This document shows, one piece after another, positions 7,682-17,358 of a stretch of 38,765 nt of DNA (position 1 is the first letter of the stretch; every line of letters begins with the position of its first letter). Source of the DNA: Carboxydocella sporoproducens DSM 16521 (GTDB taxonomy: Bacteria; Bacillota; GCA-003054495; Carboxydocellales; Carboxydocellaceae); NCBI RefSeq assembly GCF_900167165.1, contig NZ_FUXM01000020.1:1-38765 (forward strand), given 5' to 3'. Position numbers and translations under genes: made by a program. Under the pieces are notes generated by a model. It worked only from the letters and a program-made list of their open reading frames with translations, did no database searches and was not told the origin of the DNA.

Positions 7682-8359
7682 ATGTCCAAAACTTTTACTC
7701 TGGAAGAACTAAAAAAATACAATGGCTTAAAAGGCCAGCCTGCCTATGTGGCTTATAAAGGGCGCGTTTATGATGTGAGCCAGGTGTTTCAAAACGGCGA
7801 ACATGCTGGCGTGAAGGCAGGAACTGATCTAACAGAGCTTTTGGCTAAAAGTCCCCATGATGAATCAATTTTTAGCAAAGTTCCGCAAGTGGGGACATTG
7901 CAGGTTAAGAGCAGCTGTTGCCAGAAATTGCTGGCAGTTAGTGAGCAAAGGGCTGATTTGTTGTTACGCATAGGTTTGGGGACAGTCTTTTTTGCCCACG
8001 GGGCCCAGAAACTGCTGGGCTGGTTTGGCGGCTTTGGCTGGTCTGGCACGATGGGCTTTTTAACCCAGGCGCTGGGTATCCCGGCCTTTTTTGCCGGGCT
8101 GGCGATTCTGACGGAGTTTTTTGGCGGACTGGCCATTTTGCTGGGGCTGTTTACCCGCCTGGCTGGCCTGGGATTGGCCATTACGATGCTGGTGGCAATG
8201 TTTAAGGTTCACTGGGCCAATGGTTTCTTCCTGGACCTGAAAGGGCCAGCTGATGGGATTGAATACGTATTCGTGCTATTCTGGCTGGCAGCTTATTTTG
8301 CGGTAAAAGGAGCAGGCAGGATTTCCCTGGATCACCTGCTTGCCCGGAGATCTAAATAA
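7682..8359 (+). CDS. Cytochrome b5-like domain fused to DoxX-type membrane domain
   Basis: A 225-residue fusion. Residues 3-75 match the cytochrome b5-like heme/steroid-binding fold (FTLEELKKYNG, AYVAYKGRVYDVS) and keep two His in ligand positions, H41 (EHAG) and H59 (SPHDE). A Cys-Cys pair follows near residue 79. Residues ~90-220 form a four-helix DoxX/DoxD-like membrane domain (LLLRIGLGTVFFAHGAQKL, LGIPAFFAGLAILTEFFGG). DoxX domains are linked to thiol and quinone redox chemistry; a heme-to-quinone link is inference. ATG 7682 is chosen, 8 nt after AGGAGG; ATG 7676 is too close. A terminator separates it from the sigma factor gene. Confidence 0.9.
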   Translation: MSKTFTLEELKKYNGLKGQPAYVAYKGRVYDVSQVFQNGEHAGVKAGTDLTELLAKSPHDESIFSKVPQVGTLQVKSSCCQKLLAVSEQRADLLLRIGLGTVFFAHGAQKLLGWFGGFGWSGTMGFLTQALGIPAFFAGLAILTEFFGGLAILLGLFTRLAGLGLAITMLVAMFKVHWANGFFLDLKGPADGIEYVFVLFWLAAYFAVKGAGRISLDHLLARRSK

Positions 8360-8360
8360 G

Positions 8361-8382
8361 AAGCCCCTCAGCGGGCTTTTTT
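8361..8382 (+). terminator. Intrinsic terminator after b5-DoxX
   Basis: AAGCCC (8361-8366) pairs with GGGCTT (8373-8378) and the T-run continues to 8382. It sits directly after the stop codon. The next ribosome site starts only 9 bp later, so some read-through may feed the sigma factor gene. Confidence 0.75.
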
Positions 8383-8404
8383 CTACTGGTAGGAGGTGAA
8401 GGAG

Positions 8405-8989
8405 ATGTCGGTACTTCAGCCCCATGTCCGGGAAAATGATTTGTCCTTTGAAGAAGTTATTGCTGCCAATGAAAAAAAGATTTTGAACCTGCTCTATGGG
8501 ATGACCGGGGACTATCATCTGGCCCAGGATCTGGCCCAGGAGACTTTTTTACGGGCCTTTAAAGCCTTTCACACCTTTGCCGGTAAAGCAGCAGTATCCA
8601 CCTGGCTTTATCGCATTGCCGTGAACGTAGCTTTAGACTACCAGCGCAAAGGATTTGTTCGCAGTGAACAGCCGGTGGAGCAAATTGCTGAAGTTAGAGG
8701 GGAAGATACCTGTGCTCAGGATCCCGATAAATCATGTCAAAAAAGGGCAATCAGGGACATTCTCTTTGCCTCCATTGCCAGGCTGCCGGAACAGCAACGG
8801 GAAGTTTATATTTTGAGAGAAATTAATGGTTGTTCCACCAAAGAAGTGGCTGAAATTCTGGGGTGCTCATCAGCTATGGTGAAATGGCGACTTTACAAGG
8901 CCCGCCTGGCCTTAAAGAAAATTTTACAGCAGGAACATAGCTATAAAAAAGCCGGGGTATTTCGGCTGAGCAGTCATGGTATAGAATAA
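8405..8989 (+). CDS. ECF-type RNA polymerase sigma factor
   Basis: A 194-residue sigma-70 family protein of the extracytoplasmic function type. Region 2 spans about 12-85 (LLYGMTGDYHLAQDLAQETFLRAFKAF, STWLYRIAVNVALDYQR), a linker of about 40 residues, then region 4 (IARLPEQQREVYILREINGCSTKEVAEILGCSSAMVKWRLYKAR). It would redirect RNA polymerase to a small regulon. The start ATG 8405 lies 8 nt after AGGAGG; GTG 8396 overlaps that site. No anti-sigma gene follows, and the next gene is separated by a terminator and promoter, so its control is not visible here. Confidence 0.93.
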   Translation: MSVLQPHVRENDLSFEEVIAANEKKILNLLYGMTGDYHLAQDLAQETFLRAFKAFHTFAGKAAVSTWLYRIAVNVALDYQRKGFVRSEQPVEQIAEVRGEDTCAQDPDKSCQKRAIRDILFASIARLPEQQREVYILREINGCSTKEVAEILGCSSAMVKWRLYKARLALKKILQQEHSYKKAGVFRLSSHGIE

Positions 8990-8995
8990 AACCTG

Positions 8996-9026
8996 AATCC
9001 GCTTTCGCAAGAGAGCGGATTTTTTC
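8996..9026 (+). terminator. Intrinsic terminator after the sigma factor
   Basis: AATCCGCT (8996-9003) pairs with AGCGGATT (9014-9021), followed by further T. The -35 of the MarR promoter begins immediately afterwards at 9027. Confidence 0.85.
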
Positions 9027-9055
9027 TTGACAAAAAGTCAAAAAAGGGATATATT
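9027..9055 (+). promoter_or_regulatory. Sigma-A promoter of the marR-MFS operon
   Basis: TTGACA (9027-9032), 17-nt spacer, TATATT (9050-9055). A transcription start is expected near 9062, inside the repeat bound by the putative repressor. Confidence 0.8.
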
Positions 9056-9061
9056 TAAACA

Positions 9062-9086
9062 GTCTAAACATTAGATTGTCTAAACA
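9062..9086. promoter_or_regulatory. Likely MarR operator
   Basis: GTCTAAACA occurs twice as a direct repeat, at 9062-9070 and 9078-9086, and the inverted repeat TTAGA-TTG-TCTAA lies at 9071-9083. The site begins about 7 bp after the -10 box and ends before the ribosome site, a position fit for repression by the MarR protein encoded just downstream. Confidence 0.6.
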
Positions 9087-9100
9087 AGTGAGGGATGCCG

Positions 9101-11157
<2,057 letters not shown>

Positions 11158-11159
11158 GT

Positions 11160-11188
11160 TTGACATTTTTTTGCTAAATGCATATAAT
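11160..11188 (+). promoter_or_regulatory. Consensus promoter of the metal-resistance operon
   Basis: TTGACA (11160-11165), 17 nt, TATAAT (11183-11188): a full match to the sigma-A consensus, expected of an operon held off mainly by a repressor. Confidence 0.85.
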
Positions 11189-11197
11189 CATAACAGG

Positions 11198-11220
11198 ATA
11201 TATGAATAAGTGTTCAAACA
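11198..11220. promoter_or_regulatory. ArsR/SmtB-type operator
   Basis: The imperfect inverted repeat has TGAA at 11203-11206 and TTCA at 11213-11216 in an A/T-rich frame (ATATGAATAAGTGTTCAAAC), resembling the 12-2-12 operators of CadC/SmtB-type repressors. It lies just after the predicted transcription start. Confidence 0.65.
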
Positions 11221-11246
11221 ATCAAATGAAAACAGGGGGTGAGAGG

Positions 11247-11594
11247 ATGGAGCGCTGTGATTGTACCATTATCCATGAGGAGGTCGTAAAACAGGTAAAG
11301 GAAAAAATGCCGGCGGAAGAGCAGTTATATGACCTGGCGGAGCTGTTCAAGGTGTTTGGTGATACTACCAGAATCAAAATTCTGTATGCCCTGTTTGCGG
11401 CAGAAATGTGTGTCTGTGATATTGCAGCCTTGCTTAATATGTCTCAATCGGCCATTTCCCACCAACTCCGGGTATTGAAACAGGCACGGCTGGTCAAAAA
11501 CCGCAAGGAAGGAAAGATAGTTTATTATTCCTTGGATGATGAACATATTAAACAGATTTTTGATCAGGGTTTCCTGCATATTACTGAAAAATAA
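11247..11594 (+). CDS. cadC: ArsR/SmtB-family metal-sensing repressor (CadC-like)
   Basis: A 115-residue winged-helix repressor. The N-terminus has Cys4 and Cys6 (ERCDC) and helix 3 has Cys55 and Cys57 (MCVCDIA), the arrangement that binds Cd, Pb or Zn thiolates in CadC. The recognition helix is MSQSAISHQLRVLKQARLV and the C-terminus SLDDEHIKQI matches the family. Metal binding would release the operator at about 11.2 kb. Start ATG 11247 has a GGGGGTGAGAGG region upstream; an in-frame ATG at 11178 lies in the promoter itself and is rejected. The P-type ATPase gene follows after 18 nt. Confidence 0.92.
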   Translation: MERCDCTIIHEEVVKQVKEKMPAEEQLYDLAELFKVFGDTTRIKILYALFAAEMCVCDIAALLNMSQSAISHQLRVLKQARLVKNRKEGKIVYYSLDDEHIKQIFDQGFLHITEK

Positions 11595-11612
11595 TGGCAA
11601 GAAGGGATAAAG

Positions 11613-13766
11613 ATGAACAAAGGATTGCTAGCGAAACAGCATGCCCAAAAGGTCCTGCTGTTACAGGGCCTGTCCTGTGCCAATTGTGCTGCTAAAATCG
11701 AGGAAAAGGTGCGTAACCTGGATGGGGTGAGGGCAGCCACTCTGGATTTTGTTGCCCAGAGATTAACGATCGAGGTGGAGAACCAGGAGGAAACAGACCG
11801 GATTGTGACTGAAGCTGCGCGGATTGCACAGCAGATAGAGGCGGGACTGGAAGTCAGGGAAGAAGAGAAAGGATTACCAGAGGAGCAACTCCTGACAGCA
11901 GTAAAAAAAGGGGAATTGTTGCGTTTAGGAATAGGAGCGCTGGTTTACCTGCTGGCCCTGGTTTTGAAAATGCCGACAGGGCTGGAATTGCTGCTGTTCT
12001 TGCTGGCCTATGGCCTGGTGGGTGGGGAAATAGTACTCAAGGCTATGAAAAATATCGGCAGGGGGCAGGTGTTTGATGAAAATTTCCTCATGACCATTGC
12101 AACTCTGGGCGCTTTTGCCCTGCGGGAATATCCGGAAGCGGTAGCGGTGATGCTTTTTTACCAGGTGGGTGAGCTTTTGCAGGATATGGCTGTACAGCGT
12201 TCCCGCCGTTCCATTCAGGCGGTGCTGGCTATCCGTCCTGACTCGGCCAATTTGTTGCTGGGGCAGGAAGTAAAAAGGGTGAAGCCGGAGGAGGTGCCGG
12301 TGGGAGCTTTCATTCTGGTAAAAGCAGGGGAAAAAATACCCTTGGACGGGAGAATAGTGCTAGGCTCCTCAACGGTGGATACTTCGGCTTTAACCGGGGA
12401 AGCTTTGCCACGTACGGTACGGGAAGGAGATGAAGTGCTGGCGGGATTTATTAATCAGAATGGGCTGTTGACCATTGAAGTAACCAGGGCCTATGAGGAA
12501 TCCGCTGTAGCCCGTATCCTAGAGCTGGTGCAATCTGCTGCTACCCAGAAAGCGCCGACGGAAAACTTTATTACCACTTTTGCCCGCTATTATACCCCGG
12601 CGGTGGTGCTGGCGGCTGCAGCAATAGCCTTGATTCCACCTTTGACCTTTTCGACAGCGGGTTTTTCCCTCTGGCTTTACCGGGCCCTGGTCTTTCTGGT
12701 TGTCTCCTGCCCCTGTGCCCTGGTGGTTTCCATTCCCCTCGGTTTCTTTGGAGGTCTGGGAGCGGCAGCCCGCCGGGGGATCCTGGTCAAGGGGGGCAAT
12801 TATCTGGAAGCCCTGAGTAAACTGGAAGCAGTAGTATTTGACAAAACCGGGACCCTGACTCAGGGGGTTTTTCAGGTGGTAGAGGTAGTACCGGCGGGAA
12901 AGTGGCCCAGAGAAGAGATACTGGCCTATGCGGCACTGGCGGAGAGTTTTTCTAATCATCCCCTGGCCCGTTCAGTGCTGGCAGCCTGGGGACAGCCGGT
13001 AGAGCAGGTTCTGGTCAGCGAGTATGAAGAAATCAGCGGCCAGGGTGTGAAGGCTGTGGTCCAGGGTACCAGGGTTATTGCTGGTAAACGGCAACTGCTG
13101 GAGACAGAAGGTATTGCCGTACCGGTAACAGAGGTGGAAGGCACGGTAATCTGGCTGGCCCTTGCCGGGGAATATGCCGGCTATATCCGGCTGGCAGACC
13201 AGCTGAAACCTGATGCAAAGCAAGCTATTAACAGTCTACGGCAGCTGGGCATCCGGCGGCTGGTGATGCTGACCGGGGATAGCCAGGCAGCGGCCCGGCA
13301 GGTAGCGGAACAGCTGGGTATTACTGAGGTTAAGGCGGAATTGTTGCCCCAGGACAAAGTAGTCTGGCTGGAAAAAATCGAACAGGAAAAAACTGCTCAA
13401 GAGAAAGTAGCTTTTGTGGGTGATGGCATCAATGATGCTCCTGTCTTGGCCCGGGCCGATATCGGAATCGCCATGGGGGGGCTGGGGGCAGATGCTGCCA
13501 TTGAAGCTGCAGATGTGGTGCTGATGCGGGATGAACCGGTACAGCTGGTAGAAGCCGTGCAGATAGCCCGCCGCACCAAACAAATTGTCTGGCAGAATAT
13601 TGCCCTGGCTTTTGGGGTAAAAGGGATGGTACTTCTGTTAGGAGCCGGAGGACTGGCCACCATGTGGGAAGCGGTTTTCGCTGATGTAGGAGTGGCTCTG
13701 CTGGCTGTTTTAAATGCTCTGCGGATCTTGCAGAGCCAGAGACTACCGGATAGAGACCCTTGCTGA
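11613..13766 (+). CDS. cadA: Cd2+/Zn2+/Pb2+-exporting P-type ATPase (CadA/ZntA type)
   Basis: A 717-residue P1B-type ATPase exporting heavy-metal ions from the cytoplasm. One N-terminal HMA domain (about 12-75) with GLSCANC in place of the usual GMTCxxC; paired membrane helices; the actuator loop TGEALP; the metal-site helix with SCPCAL (Cys-Pro-Cys); the phosphorylation motif DKTGTLT; the SNHPLA nucleotide-site motif; and the hinge GDGINDAPVL. The CPC motif plus the CadC-like repressor upstream point to divalent soft metals rather than copper. Complete length for the family. The aminotransferase gene follows 50 bp later with its own possible promoter. Confidence 0.94.
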   Translation: MNKGLLAKQHAQKVLLLQGLSCANCAAKIEEKVRNLDGVRAATLDFVAQRLTIEVENQEETDRIVTEAARIAQQIEAGLEVREEEKGLPEEQLLTAVKKGELLRLGIGALVYLLALVLKMPTGLELLLFLLAYGLVGGEIVLKAMKNIGRGQVFDENFLMTIATLGAFALREYPEAVAVMLFYQVGELLQDMAVQRSRRSIQAVLAIRPDSANLLLGQEVKRVKPEEVPVGAFILVKAGEKIPLDGRIVLGSSTVDTSALTGEALPRTVREGDEVLAGFINQNGLLTIEVTRAYEESAVARILELVQSAATQKAPTENFITTFARYYTPAVVLAAAAIALIPPLTFSTAGFSLWLYRALVFLVVSCPCALVVSIPLGFFGGLGAAARRGILVKGGNYLEALSKLEAVVFDKTGTLTQGVFQVVEVVPAGKWPREEILAYAALAESFSNHPLARSVLAAWGQPVEQVLVSEYEEISGQGVKAVVQGTRVIAGKRQLLETEGIAVPVTEVEGTVIWLALAGEYAGYIRLADQLKPDAKQAINSLRQLGIRRLVMLTGDSQAAARQVAEQLGITEVKAELLPQDKVVWLEKIEQEKTAQEKVAFVGDGINDAPVLARADIGIAMGGLGADAAIEAADVVLMRDEPVQLVEAVQIARRTKQIVWQNIALAFGVKGMVLLLGAGGLATMWEAVFADVGVALLAVLNALRILQSQRLPDRDPC

Positions 13767-13792
13767 CAATCTGCCTCCCTTTGTGTTATTAT
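13763..13792 (+). promoter_or_regulatory. Candidate promoter of the aminotransferase gene
   Basis: CTGACA (13763-13768), 18-nt spacer, TATTAT (13787-13792) preceded by TGT, an extended -10 element. It overlaps the end of the cadA gene. Confidence 0.4.
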
Positions 13793-13816
13793 TATTGTGA
13801 AAGGGGAGTGGGTTGG

Positions 13817-14986
13817 ATGGTTCAGGTAGCACGGCGTATCGAACTGCTGACTACCGGGATTTTTTCCGTAATGGAGGCCAAAAAGCGGGAAGTGGAGGCC
13901 CGGGGCTTGCCAGTGATCAATCTGGGGATTGGCAGCCCGGACCGCCCTCCTGCTCCGCATATAAAAGCTGCCTTGCGTGCCGGGATTGAAAAGGATGTTA
14001 ATTATCGTTATCCGGTGTTTGAGGGCTGTTTGGAGTTACGGCAAGCTATTGCCCGCTGGTATCAGCGCCGTTTTGATGTGGAGCTGGATCCGGAGCGGGA
14101 AGTGCTGGTGTTGATGGGATCCCAGGACGGGCTGGCCCATCTGGCCTGGGCCTATATTGAGGCGGGAGACCTGGCTCTGGTACCTGATCCGGGCTATCCC
14201 ATTTATAGTGCCAGTATCTTGCTGGCCGGAGGGGAATTATATCCTTTGCCGCTGAAGGAAGAAAACGGTTTTCTGCCCCGGCTGGAGGATATTCCGGCAG
14301 AGGTGGCCCGGCGGGCGAAACTGCTGACCCTCAATTACCCCAGCAATCCGGTGGCGGCGGTGGCGGACCGAGCCTTTTTCCGGCAGGCAGTGGAATTCGC
14401 CCGGCAGTATGATTTACTGGTTTGTCATGATGCGGCCTATTCCGAACTGGCTTTTGATGGTTTTAAGCCTATGAGTTTTCTGGAGGTACCCGGGGCGAGG
14501 GAGGTAGGGGTGGAGTTTCACTCCTGTTCCAAGTCCTTTAATATGGCGGGTTGCCGTATAGGCTTTGTAGTAGGCAATCAGGAGGTTATCGCCAACCTGA
14601 ATAAAATCAAATCCAATATCGATTATGGAGTTTTTAGCGCGGTTCAGGAGGCAGCAATTGCGGCCTTAGAAGGTCCCCAGGATTTTGTTCGGGAAAATGC
14701 AGCTACTTATCAGAAACGGCGGGATGTGCTGGTAGAAGGACTGGCTGAAGCGGGCTGGCAGATTCCCAAACCGAAAGGCTCCATGTTTTTATGGGCCCGG
14801 ATTCCGGCCGGTTTTTCCACTTCCATGGAGTTTGCCCTCACATTACTGGAAAAAGCCGGAGTGCTGGTGATTCCCGGTCATGCCTTTGGGGCGCAGGGGG
14901 AAGGATATGTACGCATCGCCCTGACCCAGGAAGTGCCGCTCTTACAGGAAGCAGTGGCCCGAATTAAAGCTAATTTTCATTTCTGA
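13817..14986 (+). CDS. Class I/II aminotransferase, LL-diaminopimelate aminotransferase-like
   Basis: A 389-residue PLP enzyme of fold type I. Visible marks are NLGIGSPDRPP near the N-terminus, the GSQDGLAHLAW cofactor loop, NYPSNPV, HDAAYSELAFDG, and the lysine motif SCSKSFNMAGCRIGF with Lys239 as the PLP Schiff base. The pattern is close to DapL-type LL-diaminopimelate aminotransferases, which make a lysine and peptidoglycan precursor; an alanine or other amino acid aminotransferase is possible. Start ATG 13817 lies after GGGGAGTGGG; the reading frame open further upstream runs into cadA. A terminator follows. Confidence 0.88.
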   Translation: MVQVARRIELLTTGIFSVMEAKKREVEARGLPVINLGIGSPDRPPAPHIKAALRAGIEKDVNYRYPVFEGCLELRQAIARWYQRRFDVELDPEREVLVLMGSQDGLAHLAWAYIEAGDLALVPDPGYPIYSASILLAGGELYPLPLKEENGFLPRLEDIPAEVARRAKLLTLNYPSNPVAAVADRAFFRQAVEFARQYDLLVCHDAAYSELAFDGFKPMSFLEVPGAREVGVEFHSCSKSFNMAGCRIGFVVGNQEVIANLNKIKSNIDYGVFSAVQEAAIAALEGPQDFVRENAATYQKRRDVLVEGLAEAGWQIPKPKGSMFLWARIPAGFSTSMEFALTLLEKAGVLVIPGHAFGAQGEGYVRIALTQEVPLLQEAVARIKANFHF

Positions 14987-14992
14987 ACAACT

Positions 14993-15016
14993 TACCTCCG
15001 CTGCCAGCGGGGGTTT
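14993..15016 (+). terminator. Intrinsic terminator after the aminotransferase
   Basis: CCTCCGCT (14995-15002) pairs with AGCGGGGG (15006-15013, one G-T wobble), followed by TTTT. Confidence 0.7.
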
Positions 15017-15042
15017 TCTCACTTGTTGAAAAGAAAAGGCTG

Positions 15043-15333
15043 GTGACCAGATTGATTATTGGCTGTGGACGGATTACCCTTTACCTGGCAGATGGGCATT
15101 CCCTGAAGGATAAAAGACGGGTTTTACAGAGTATAATTAGCAGAATGCGCAGCAAATTCAATGTGGCGGTGGCAGAGATAGCCGATCAGGATTTGTGGCA
15201 GAAAATCACCCTGGGCATTGCTGTCATTGGCGGCAATTCAGCTCATGCGGGCAGCCAGCTCCAGGCTATTATCGACTGGCTGGAAGCGGAACCGCGCCTG
15301 CGGGTGGGTGAGGTGGAAACAGAAATACTGTAA
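15043..15333 (+). CDS. ylxP: YlxP-like DUF503 protein
   Basis: A 96-residue small soluble protein of the DUF503/YlxP family, recognised by the core LADGHSLKDKRRVLQSIISRMRSKFNVAVAE and the later GIAVIGGNSAHA segment. The family is often found near nusA-infB-rbfA and is thought to be tied to ribosome work, but the role is unknown; here it lies elsewhere. GTG 15043 gives the right N-terminus (a short beta strand before SLKDKR), though its ribosome site is weak. It is followed 15 nt later by the Gate-domain gene. Confidence 0.85.
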   Translation: MTRLIIGCGRITLYLADGHSLKDKRRVLQSIISRMRSKFNVAVAEIADQDLWQKITLGIAVIGGNSAHAGSQLQAIIDWLEAEPRLRVGEVETEIL

Positions 15334-15348
15334 ACTGGAGGATGGAGA

Positions 15349-15768
15349 GTGAACTGGCAGGAGACATTATACAGAGGCTGGAAAAAGGGGATAAATACCA
15401 CCTGGGTGCTGGCCAAAACCATGCTACCTATCTACATAGCAGTGAACTTACTTAAACTGACGCCCCTGTTTACCTGGTTGGCGGATATTTGTCGGCCCTT
15501 GATGGCCCTGTTCGGTTTACCGGGGGAAGCGGCTACCGCCCTGGTGATCGGCAATTTGCTCAATCTCTATGCTGCCATTGGGGCCATGGCGGCTATCACC
15601 TTAACGGGGAAACAGATTACCATTATCTCTTTAATGCTGTTGCTTTCCCATAATTTACTGGTAGAAACCGCTGTTTCCCGTCAGACTGGAATCGCTGGCT
15701 GGCCGCTGGTAGCAGTGCGATTGGGTTTTTCCTTTTTGGCGGGGATCATTTTGAATTTATTCTGGTAG
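15349..15768 (+). CDS. Nucleoside-recognition (Gate) domain membrane protein, first of a pair
   Basis: A 139-residue membrane protein with about four hydrophobic segments. The sequence LFGLPGEAATALVIGNLLNLYAAIGAM matches the Gate/nucleoside-recognition domain found in SpmA, SpmB, YlbJ and transporter halves. GTG 15349 follows GGAGG by 7 nt. The next gene, starting 10 nt after this stop, is a second Gate-domain protein; the two probably form one heteromeric transporter or channel. Substrate unknown. They resemble the sporulation pair spmA-spmB in layout, but both are shorter than SpmA. Confidence 0.82.
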   Translation: MNWQETLYRGWKKGINTTWVLAKTMLPIYIAVNLLKLTPLFTWLADICRPLMALFGLPGEAATALVIGNLLNLYAAIGAMAAITLTGKQITIISLMLLLSHNLLVETAVSRQTGIAGWPLVAVRLGFSFLAGIILNLFW

Positions 15769-15778
15769 GTGAGCAGGG

Positions 15779-16237
15779 GTGGAAACAATACTGTCCATCG
15801 GCATGGGGAGCCTGCGGCTGATCTGGGATGTGGCCGTTATCGTCATACCTATTATGCTGGTACTGGAGATTCTGAAAGATCTAAAATGGCTGGATATAGC
15901 GGCCGGCTGGCTGGCCCCGGCTCTGGGCAAAATCCATCTGTCCCGGGCAGCGGCTTTGCCCTTGCTGGTAGGTTTGGTTTTCGGTATTGCCTATGGGGCC
16001 GGGGTGATAATAGCGGCGGCCCGGGAGGGGGAGCTGTCCCGCAAGGATTTGCATTTGCTCAGTATCTTTCTGGTACTCAATCATGCTATCATCGAAGATA
16101 CCCTTTTGTTTGCCAGGATTGGTGCCAGTGGATGGCTGTTGTTGACAGCCAGGACGGTGATGGCTATTATTGTTACCTGGATGGTGGGAAAATGGTTATT
16201 GAAGGAGGAGCAGTCATGGGAAAATTCATCGATGTAA
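15779..16237 (+). CDS. Nucleoside-recognition (Gate) domain membrane protein, second of a pair
   Basis: A 152-residue membrane protein with about four to five helices. The core LPLLVGLVFGIAYGAGVIIAAAREGELSRKD followed by LNHAIIEDTLLF is the classical Gate-domain pattern. GTG 15779 follows a GGTGAG/AGGGG region. It overlaps the following YtxJ gene by 22 nt, and the ribosome site of that gene (GGAGGAG) lies inside its last codons, so the pair and YtxJ are translated together. With the previous gene it likely makes a two-subunit membrane complex. Confidence 0.85.
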   Translation: METILSIGMGSLRLIWDVAVIVIPIMLVLEILKDLKWLDIAAGWLAPALGKIHLSRAAALPLLVGLVFGIAYGAGVIIAAAREGELSRKDLHLLSIFLVLNHAIIEDTLLFARIGASGWLLLTARTVMAIIVTWMVGKWLLKEEQSWENSSM

Positions 16238-16548
16238 TGCAGGTGGAAGAACTGGAGGAAATTTTGCGTCAAGGCGGGAAAAAGCTGTTTTTTAAACACA
16301 GCGCTACCTGTCCTATCAGTGCCCGGGCTCACCAGGAAGTGGAACAATGGCTGGCTGAACGGGGGCCGGAGCAGGTAGTCTATCGCATTGTAGTGCAGGC
16401 AGCCCGACCGGTGAGTAACCGCCTGGCCGAAGTGAGTGGGGTAGCCCATGCCAGTCCCCAGGTTCTCTGGCTGGATGGGACCAGTCCCCTCTGGCATACC
16501 AGCCATGGCCAGATAACCAGGGCCAACCTGCAGGCTCATATTAACTAA
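16216..16548 (+). CDS. ytxJ: YtxJ-like (DUF2847) thioredoxin-fold thiol protein
   Basis: A 110-residue thioredoxin-like protein matching Bacillus YtxJ: the active site FFKHSATCPIS has a single Cys (monothiol, like a bacilliredoxin or glutaredoxin), followed by QAARPVSNRLAE, GVAHASPQVLWL and LWHTSHGQITRANL, which are family signatures. YtxJ proteins are linked to bacillithiol de-thiolation; whether this organism makes bacillithiol cannot be told here. The start is ATG 16216, with GGAGGAG 5-6 nt upstream inside the previous gene. The same frame stays open upstream to 15769, but that extension is a shadow. Confidence 0.9.
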   Translation: MGKFIDVMQVEELEEILRQGGKKLFFKHSATCPISARAHQEVEQWLAERGPEQVVYRIVVQAARPVSNRLAEVSGVAHASPQVLWLDGTSPLWHTSHGQITRANLQAHIN

Positions 16549-16572
16549 TCCAGGGACAGGAGCTGAATAACC

Positions 16573-17358
16573 GTGCGTTTAGCTTTGCCGAAAAAATATA
16601 TTCGCCCTCTCTGGCGGGCTATTATCGAATTTGATTTGCTCAGTCCGGGGGACCGGGTGCTGGTAGGCTTTTCTGGCGGGAAGGACAGTTCTTTTTTGCT
16701 CTATGCCCTTTCGGTATTACGCAAGCATGCGCCTTTCCCTTTTGAAGTAGGGGCCCTGACCATTGACCTGGGCTTTGAAACGGGTTTTCCCCGGCAGGAA
16801 TTGGAGGCCTTTTGTCAGCGAGTAGATGTGCCTTTTTATACTGTTCATACTAAAATTAGCGAGCTGGCCCTGGGGGAGGATCGGCAAAGTGCCTGTGCCC
16901 GCTGTTCTTTTTTTCGGCGCGGAACCTTCAATGCCTTTGCCAGAGCCCATGGTTTCAACAAGGTGGCTTATGCCCATCACTATGATGATGCCGTAGAAAC
17001 CTTTTTGATGAGCATCCTTTACAGTGGCCAAATCCAGACTTTCCAGCCCAAAACCTGGCTGGATGAAAGCCAGCTCTGGGTAATCCGGCCGCTGGTCTAT
17101 TTCCGGGAGAAGGAAATCCGGCGAGCTGGGAAGGAGCTGGGGATTCAACCCATCCCCAGCCCCTGTCCTTTAGATGGCTATACCAAAAGGGCAGAAGTGA
17201 AGGAGCTGTTACGCCAGCTTGGCCGGCAAAACCGCCAGGTCTTTGCCAATGTAGCCGCTGCCATGCGGGAAGGCACCCCGGTGGAGCGCTGGCCCCGGGA
17301 ATTGAGCAAGAAAGAGATCTGGCAAAAGAGCCTGGACTTCTGGCGGAACAAGAGTTAA
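16573..17358 (+). CDS. TtcA-like PP-loop ATPase, probable tRNA 2-thiolation enzyme
   Basis: A 261-residue adenylating enzyme with the PP-loop SGGKDS at 34-39. Cys108 and Cys111 (CARC) and Cys198 (SPCPLDG) are the three Cys that hold an oxygen-sensitive iron-sulfur cluster in TtcA, which thiolates C32 of some tRNAs. The AHHYDDAVETFLMS motif is also conserved. It is shorter than Escherichia coli TtcA but complete for the short Gram-positive type. GTG 16573 follows an ACAGGAG site by about 10 nt. Its stop overlaps that of the convergent HAD gene by 4 nt. Confidence 0.88.
   Translation: MRLALPKKYIRPLWRAIIEFDLLSPGDRVLVGFSGGKDSSFLLYALSVLRKHAPFPFEVGALTIDLGFETGFPRQELEAFCQRVDVPFYTVHTKISELALGEDRQSACARCSFFRRGTFNAFARAHGFNKVAYAHHYDDAVETFLMSILYSGQIQTFQPKTWLDESQLWVIRPLVYFREKEIRRAGKELGIQPIPSPCPLDGYTKRAEVKELLRQLGRQNRQVFANVAAAMREGTPVERWPRELSKKEIWQKSLDFWRNKS

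Noticed and set aside
15769-16215. Upstream extension of the YtxJ frame
   Set aside because: The extended part overlaps the second Gate-domain gene in another frame and is Gly/Arg/Ser-rich shadow sequence; ATG 16216 has a good ribosome site and begins exactly where YtxJ proteins begin.
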